The notes under the pieces are model-generated. The model worked only from the letters and a program-made list of their open reading frames with translations. It ran no database searches and was not told the origin of the DNA. This document shows positions 5,301-8,119 of a stretch of 8,119 nt of DNA, piece by piece. Source of the DNA: Candidatus Pacearchaeota archaeon (GTDB lineage: Archaea; Nanoarchaeota; Nanoarchaeia; Pacearchaeales; GW2011-AR1); contig JALOBN010000085.1 in NCBI GenBank assembly GCA_023228245.1, positions 1-8,119 of the forward strand, written 5' to 3'. A program made the position numbers and the translations under genes. Position 1 is the first letter of the stretch; each line of letters starts with the position of its first letter.

Positions 5301-7704
5301 TCTGGCAGGCGGATTCGGGAACACTGTATATAATACTTACAATTCCAACTCAGTCCAATCAAACGCCGCTTCCGGCAGATGGTCAAGTTCTGCCGCATGG
5401 GCAAGCGATTATGGCATGGGCAGCACATGGGGCACCGCCGTGAAAGGTGCCACGTTGGATAAGACCAAGTTGCAAAATATCCTGGCAAATGCTACCTACC
5501 AGGAAGGCGGCATAACTGGCCAGGAAGGGTTGGGATGGCTCCACGCAAATGAGATCGTTATCCCATCAGGTGCATTGCCATGTGCCATTTCCAGCCAATA
5601 CCAGATGCTAGAGAATCCGGCATTATTCAAGCAAGATACCATAAGTTCATCGAGCACTGGTCAAGTCTGGGACGCCCACGATTTGGGTTATAATATAAAA
5701 TCGGTAAGCAACAACCTAAACGATCTCAATGGATGCGTATCATCCGCTACTCAGGTATTCCAAGAGCAAAATGCAGCGGCGCTATTCTTCCAGACGGGGG
5801 GGATTTATCCAACTGCCCAAAAGTTAACCACATTATCAAAAAATCTTGATGTGGTCAATGCCCAATACCAGCAACAAATCCCTGTCCAATATGCCGCTAT
5901 CCAAGGAGCAAATGATGTAAGCGACTCATTTACATGGGTATCTGACTTGTTTTGGGACAAGGACATGTATGATCGGCTGGTTATTTCGCCTCCCACGTCT
6001 GGATATCAATCGTCTGCAAAACGTGGTCAAGTTCCTGTTGATATATCAGAAGCAGCAAAGGCCGGAATGGGCTTCAGAAATCCGTTCACAGACCAAACCG
6101 CAAGTGACTATTTCGGCATGGCATACAGAATCTTCGCCATGCAGCAACAATATTCTGGCAAGTCTCAGGTCATGCCAGCTGGTGCGCACGAAGAGCCTCA
6201 ATGGGCGGTGGATGCCAGCAAGGGCGTTATCACGAAGCAGTCACACGGCGTTCTTAATCCAATGGCGGTAGAATATGACACGTTGCAAGCCGTTAATACT
6301 GCGAAAGTCCGATATGCCGATTTGCTAGGGACCGAACTCAGAAATACCCTTTTGCTATCTGACGCTTCCCTAAATGCATCCGCCGCCGGTGGGCAATACT
6401 GCGAAGCAATGTCCCAGATGGGCATCATGACAGAGGAAGCCGCCAGAAAGGCCGAAAAGAATGGCCAATTTTACAAAGGATACATTGGACCAACTAAGGA
6501 CTACGAAGCGGCCAAGGCATACTTTGCCAGTGAAACAGTGCCAACCATCGAGAAGAACACCCAAAAGCTCGATTACTGGGGCAATTCCGTAACCAAATTC
6601 GGCGATGCTGTAAACGAGAATACCAAGGCACAAAAAGACGTGATAGGTGGCGTCAAGCAGACCTCGGATATCCTTTCATCGGGCACGACCGCAAAGGCAT
6701 TGTCATGGAGCCTAACGGAATTTGACACCTATATCCAATCGGCAGAAAGCGGTTTGAATTCTTGTATCCAATCTTTGAGCGATTGGGCCATCTACCAAGA
6801 ATCTGTGTTGGCTATGCCAACCGACGTCGGCGGTATGGGATTTTTCAAGCAAGAATCCCTTGGCGGATTTGAGAAGTTATATCCGCAGTGGGGTCCGTTT
6901 GCAACAGAGGCGCACGCACGCGGCATGCCCGGTCCGTGGGGCGGGGATGCGGAAAAAACCGCCGGATATATCACAGGAGCGGATGGAGTAAAACAAGCAC
7001 TTGATGGATCGCAGTTATCTAGAATAATGTCAAGCGCGGCGGCTTCATCGAAGGACACTGCCAAAAACACTAACCAAATGGTCGATAAAATAACCGACCT
7101 AAATGGCAACCTGATCGCTACCAGAGATGCATACGGCAATGTCATGTCGGATCTGATCAGTGGCGCGTATGGCAGCGGTGGGGCGGCATGGGGGGCAAGA
7201 GGAGCTGCATATGGAGGCTCATACGGTTCATTTTTCGGCGGCTGGTCCGGCGGTGGTGTAGGCAGTGGATCGACATCGAGTGGGTGGGGCGCATCGGCAA
7301 GTTCTGGTCAAACCGGAAGTTTTGGGGGATCACAAGGATATGGATCTGTCCAATGGGCAGAGGGCGGCATAACCGACCGTCCAACCTACGGCGTCTTCGG
7401 CGAAGCTGGCAGGGAGGCCTTTGTTCCTATCTCAGACCGCGCAGCAGGCCTCAGAATCCTGCCGCAAGTCATGAGAGAGCTGGGTGTCAGAACATTCGCG
7501 TCTGGCGGCATCGCAGGCAGCGGATCTGGTATAGTGGCCACTGGGTACAAATTCGGAGATTCCCCCTCTATAATATATTCACCTACAATCAATGGCGTGG
7601 GGATAAGCATGGATGAACTTCAGATGGTCCTGGAAAGGGATCATAAGAAGCTTCTGAAGGCAGTGGCGAAAAAGGACATACTTGCCAGGAGGAGGCGCGG
7701 TTGA
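2392..7704 (+). CDS. Tail tape measure protein (1770 aa)
   Basis: This protein spans the lumen of the tail tube and sets its length. Its size, position and composition are diagnostic. There is a helical N-terminus, then a hydrophobic Gly/Ala segment at residues ~89-123 with G-L-A-G-L-A-A-L-G-A. A TP901-like region follows, including M-K-W-E-D-M-K and, near residues 425-460, A-F-D-R-I-G-Q-A-F and G-G-Q-L-L-P-L. An Ala/Lys/Glu coiled coil lies at ~503-543 and a Ser/Thr linker at ~940-960. Two E-G-G-I-T modules at 1038 and 1657 are each followed by an E-x-(V/F)-(I/V)-P motif (1054, 1675). A Gly/Ser-rich stretch spans ~1590-1655, and the C-terminus is basic, A-R-R-R-R-G. The only four cysteines (1064, 1115, 1337, 1458) are all in the C-terminal half. 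No lysozyme or peptidase motif was seen. The start is set by AGGAG 5 bases upstream. The next gene begins directly after the TGA. Confidence 0.93.
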   Translation: MSENYSIVTDVNAGNSMAVLDQIINKIQQVDSAIGKASGQKLQIDASGSNNVLSGLTGQLSGSKGNFANVGRELGQSLQMGMQQQFGMAGGVATSFAGALGGVGIAAVAGLAGLAALGAASTQAAMKWEDMKTSIGRTTGLKGDNLEELMSQLQDLRQEFGVTAEAASSMVEQAGSIGVGQSKLSVGDMSGYKQEILDFTKATAILQGAWGMSAEATSSGIGKMGSVTLGAWNIQRKARGEEEMSWADYAYKVGGTTDNLANAMGSSEEEIVTAMRNSSGAIAKWAPSEDTYGKWQAMASFLIDTGDSAGEAGTKIERVSQKMEQNSADVAKLMGLDQAGLNTKLKTDFMGTVQELGKSIAAMPASERPDLFKMFGLEGASLIGKVIADVEAGTGKLQSAIDLALKPGNVAAGYEDVADNASKAFDRIGQAFQVSLEKIGGQLLPLVADFANGIADAWVGANKAGTEFFDDMQKKLKSSDSIIGAGGGLTDAFAAFFGGQISEESLRKIEDFEKQKAEREAKAAADAEAAAKAETARRQAEYEQTTQYGIGEKALSGASFAGASYKDLGVKSGIGYVDALSNELNSALPSAFTDAYLKVYDVAGRAGKEAAKSFAEEMGKSDALYDELTKAKVSKEIASARAYGGVASDEDALAMINASGRTVKADQILSSTSMGLPGLDEYVQNTWLEYHGGRSDTMTAFFDSTGKQLSETFKGFTEEERDAAYDSFVKGIQPGIRDSAKYFKSHASEFSDTVASIWEDGAISGTEKLSAEGMLKSLEMLEIKYPIEFEAANLDEVKSQLEATVKDGIDVRVNLDKEELAIGIAEYINENFALHTKMLAAGQPPMAANETSYFNLMQKYQDQGDTKTVELLNEIDDIIAEGNYQDGNTAAVLEEKLNYVVKSHPEIAQQTAFQQRIATANNDLVSQYGISTGHLLQIKTSTESTSTSSKNTETNTEKTATGIYEVRDILLAGGFGNTVYNTYNSNSVQSNAASGRWSSSAAWASDYGMGSTWGTAVKGATLDKTKLQNILANATYQEGGITGQEGLGWLHANEIVIPSGALPCAISSQYQMLENPALFKQDTISSSSTGQVWDAHDLGYNIKSVSNNLNDLNGCVSSATQVFQEQNAAALFFQTGGIYPTAQKLTTLSKNLDVVNAQYQQQIPVQYAAIQGANDVSDSFTWVSDLFWDKDMYDRLVISPPTSGYQSSAKRGQVPVDISEAAKAGMGFRNPFTDQTASDYFGMAYRIFAMQQQYSGKSQVMPAGAHEEPQWAVDASKGVITKQSHGVLNPMAVEYDTLQAVNTAKVRYADLLGTELRNTLLLSDASLNASAAGGQYCEAMSQMGIMTEEAARKAEKNGQFYKGYIGPTKDYEAAKAYFASETVPTIEKNTQKLDYWGNSVTKFGDAVNENTKAQKDVIGGVKQTSDILSSGTTAKALSWSLTEFDTYIQSAESGLNSCIQSLSDWAIYQESVLAMPTDVGGMGFFKQESLGGFEKLYPQWGPFATEAHARGMPGPWGGDAEKTAGYITGADGVKQALDGSQLSRIMSSAAASSKDTAKNTNQMVDKITDLNGNLIATRDAYGNVMSDLISGAYGSGGAAWGARGAAYGGSYGSFFGGWSGGGVGSGSTSSGWGASASSGQTGSFGGSQGYGSVQWAEGGITDRPTYGVFGEAGREAFVPISDRAAGLRILPQVMRELGVRTFASGGIAGSGSGIVATGYKFGDSPSIIYSPTINGVGISMDELQMVLERDHKKLLKAVAKKDILARRRRG
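7687..7695 (+). promoter_or_regulatory. Extended Shine-Dalgarno of the hub gene
   Basis: AGGAGGAGG lies inside the last codons of the tape measure gene, 9 bases before ATG 7705. It is the strongest ribosome site in the window. It also encodes part of the basic A-R-R-R-R-G tail of the tape measure protein. Confidence 0.7.
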
Positions 7705-8119
7705 ATGGATATTCAAATCAAGAATCCCGGCATGCCGCCTTTCAAAGTAGAACGCCCTACCAAGAAAAACGGTATCAAGTGGTCCTTTAATGCCCAAAAA
7801 ATAACAGATACCTTCAGGGCGCGCGAGGGCAGTATAACACTTCCTCGCGAAATACCGGCCAAGCAGTTTGCCATTGCAACTTTTTCAGATGGTGGCAAGG
7901 TGGTCTTTCGCGGCTATGTGGAGCAGTACGAAATCGACAACAAGCGAACCAAGACCCTGACATTACAGGGCATGGAAAAACAGCTGGAATACCGCTACAC
8001 GCCGGACTTCTTCTATCCAGACGGTACCACACTATCCAAAATATTCACGCACGCCGCAACAATAAACGATCCGCCCGGTCTGTTACTGATAGCAAATGGA
8101 TTGGTACCACCGGGTAGGG
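7705..8119 (+). CDS. Baseplate hub / tail-tip protein, N-terminal part, 3'-truncated
   Basis: The frame stays open from ATG 7705 to the right edge and gives the first 138 residues. The start follows the tape measure TGA with no gap and has AGGAGGAGG 9 bases upstream. Visible are I-T-D-T-F-R-A-R-E-G-S-I-T-L-P, then F-A-I-A-T-F-S-D-G-G-K-V-V-F-R-G-Y-V and Y-E-I-D-N-K-R-T-K-T-L-T-L-Q-G-M. The last part reads L-E-Y-R-Y-T...F-Y-P-D-G-T-T-L-S-K-I-F. A beta-rich N-terminus, a F-x-G-x-V strand, a T-L-T-L-x-G strand and then a helix that begins after a Thr-rich turn are what I expect of the first domain of a phage hub protein (gp27 / late-control D / Gp37-like), on which the tail tube is nucleated. 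The assignment is by pattern and by its place after the tape measure gene; a distal tail protein is the main alternative. Confidence 0.6.
   Translation, partial: MDIQIKNPGMPPFKVERPTKKNGIKWSFNAQKITDTFRAREGSITLPREIPAKQFAIATFSDGGKVVFRGYVEQYEIDNKRTKTLTLQGMEKQLEYRYTPDFFYPDGTTLSKIFTHAATINDPPGLLLIANGLVPPGR

Overview
The window is part of the structural (tail) operon of a long-tailed virus or provirus. Every supported gene lies on the + strand, and most are packed end to end. The order is: two related tail-tube-type proteins, a tail assembly chaperone with a frameshifted extension, a very long tape measure protein, then the start of a baseplate or hub protein. This is the usual siphovirus order. The host cannot be fixed from this piece. 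Frequent ATA, AGA and AGG codons next to strong AGGAG/GGAGG ribosome sites would fit a methanogen-like archaeon, but a bacterial host is not excluded. TGA, TAA and TAG all look like ordinary stops.

Layout. Positions 3-323 hold the C-terminal end of a tail tube protein that enters from the left. Positions 323-1327 hold a second, paralogous tail-tube-type protein carrying an inserted ~99-residue beta-rich domain; it overlaps the first by one base (TGATG). Positions 1328-1547 contain no long gene. They hold a possible ~32-codon leader ORF (1355-1453) and then a densely self-complementary stretch (1455-1543) that ends in the ribosome-binding site of the next gene. Positions 1554-2102 encode the chaperone. 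The -1 frame from about 2066 to 2383 continues with a conserved-looking domain that has no start codon of its own, so a G/GT-type programmed -1 frameshift is inferred. Positions 2392-7704 encode the 1770-residue tape measure protein. Positions 7705-8119 begin a hub-type protein that runs off the right edge.

How the parts work together. The chaperone and its frameshifted form would coat the tape measure protein. The tube subunits polymerise around it to a length set by the tape measure, roughly 265 nm at 0.15 nm per residue. The hub protein belongs to the tail tip on which the tube starts.

The most unusual item is the 1455-1543 element. A 12-bp stem (1455-1468 with 1522-1533) encloses further hairpins. 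Its 3' arm can instead pair perfectly with the chaperone's Shine-Dalgarno site (1538-1543). The two states exclude each other, as in a translational riboswitch or a leader-peptide attenuator, and the leader ORF's stop codon lies directly against the 5' arm.
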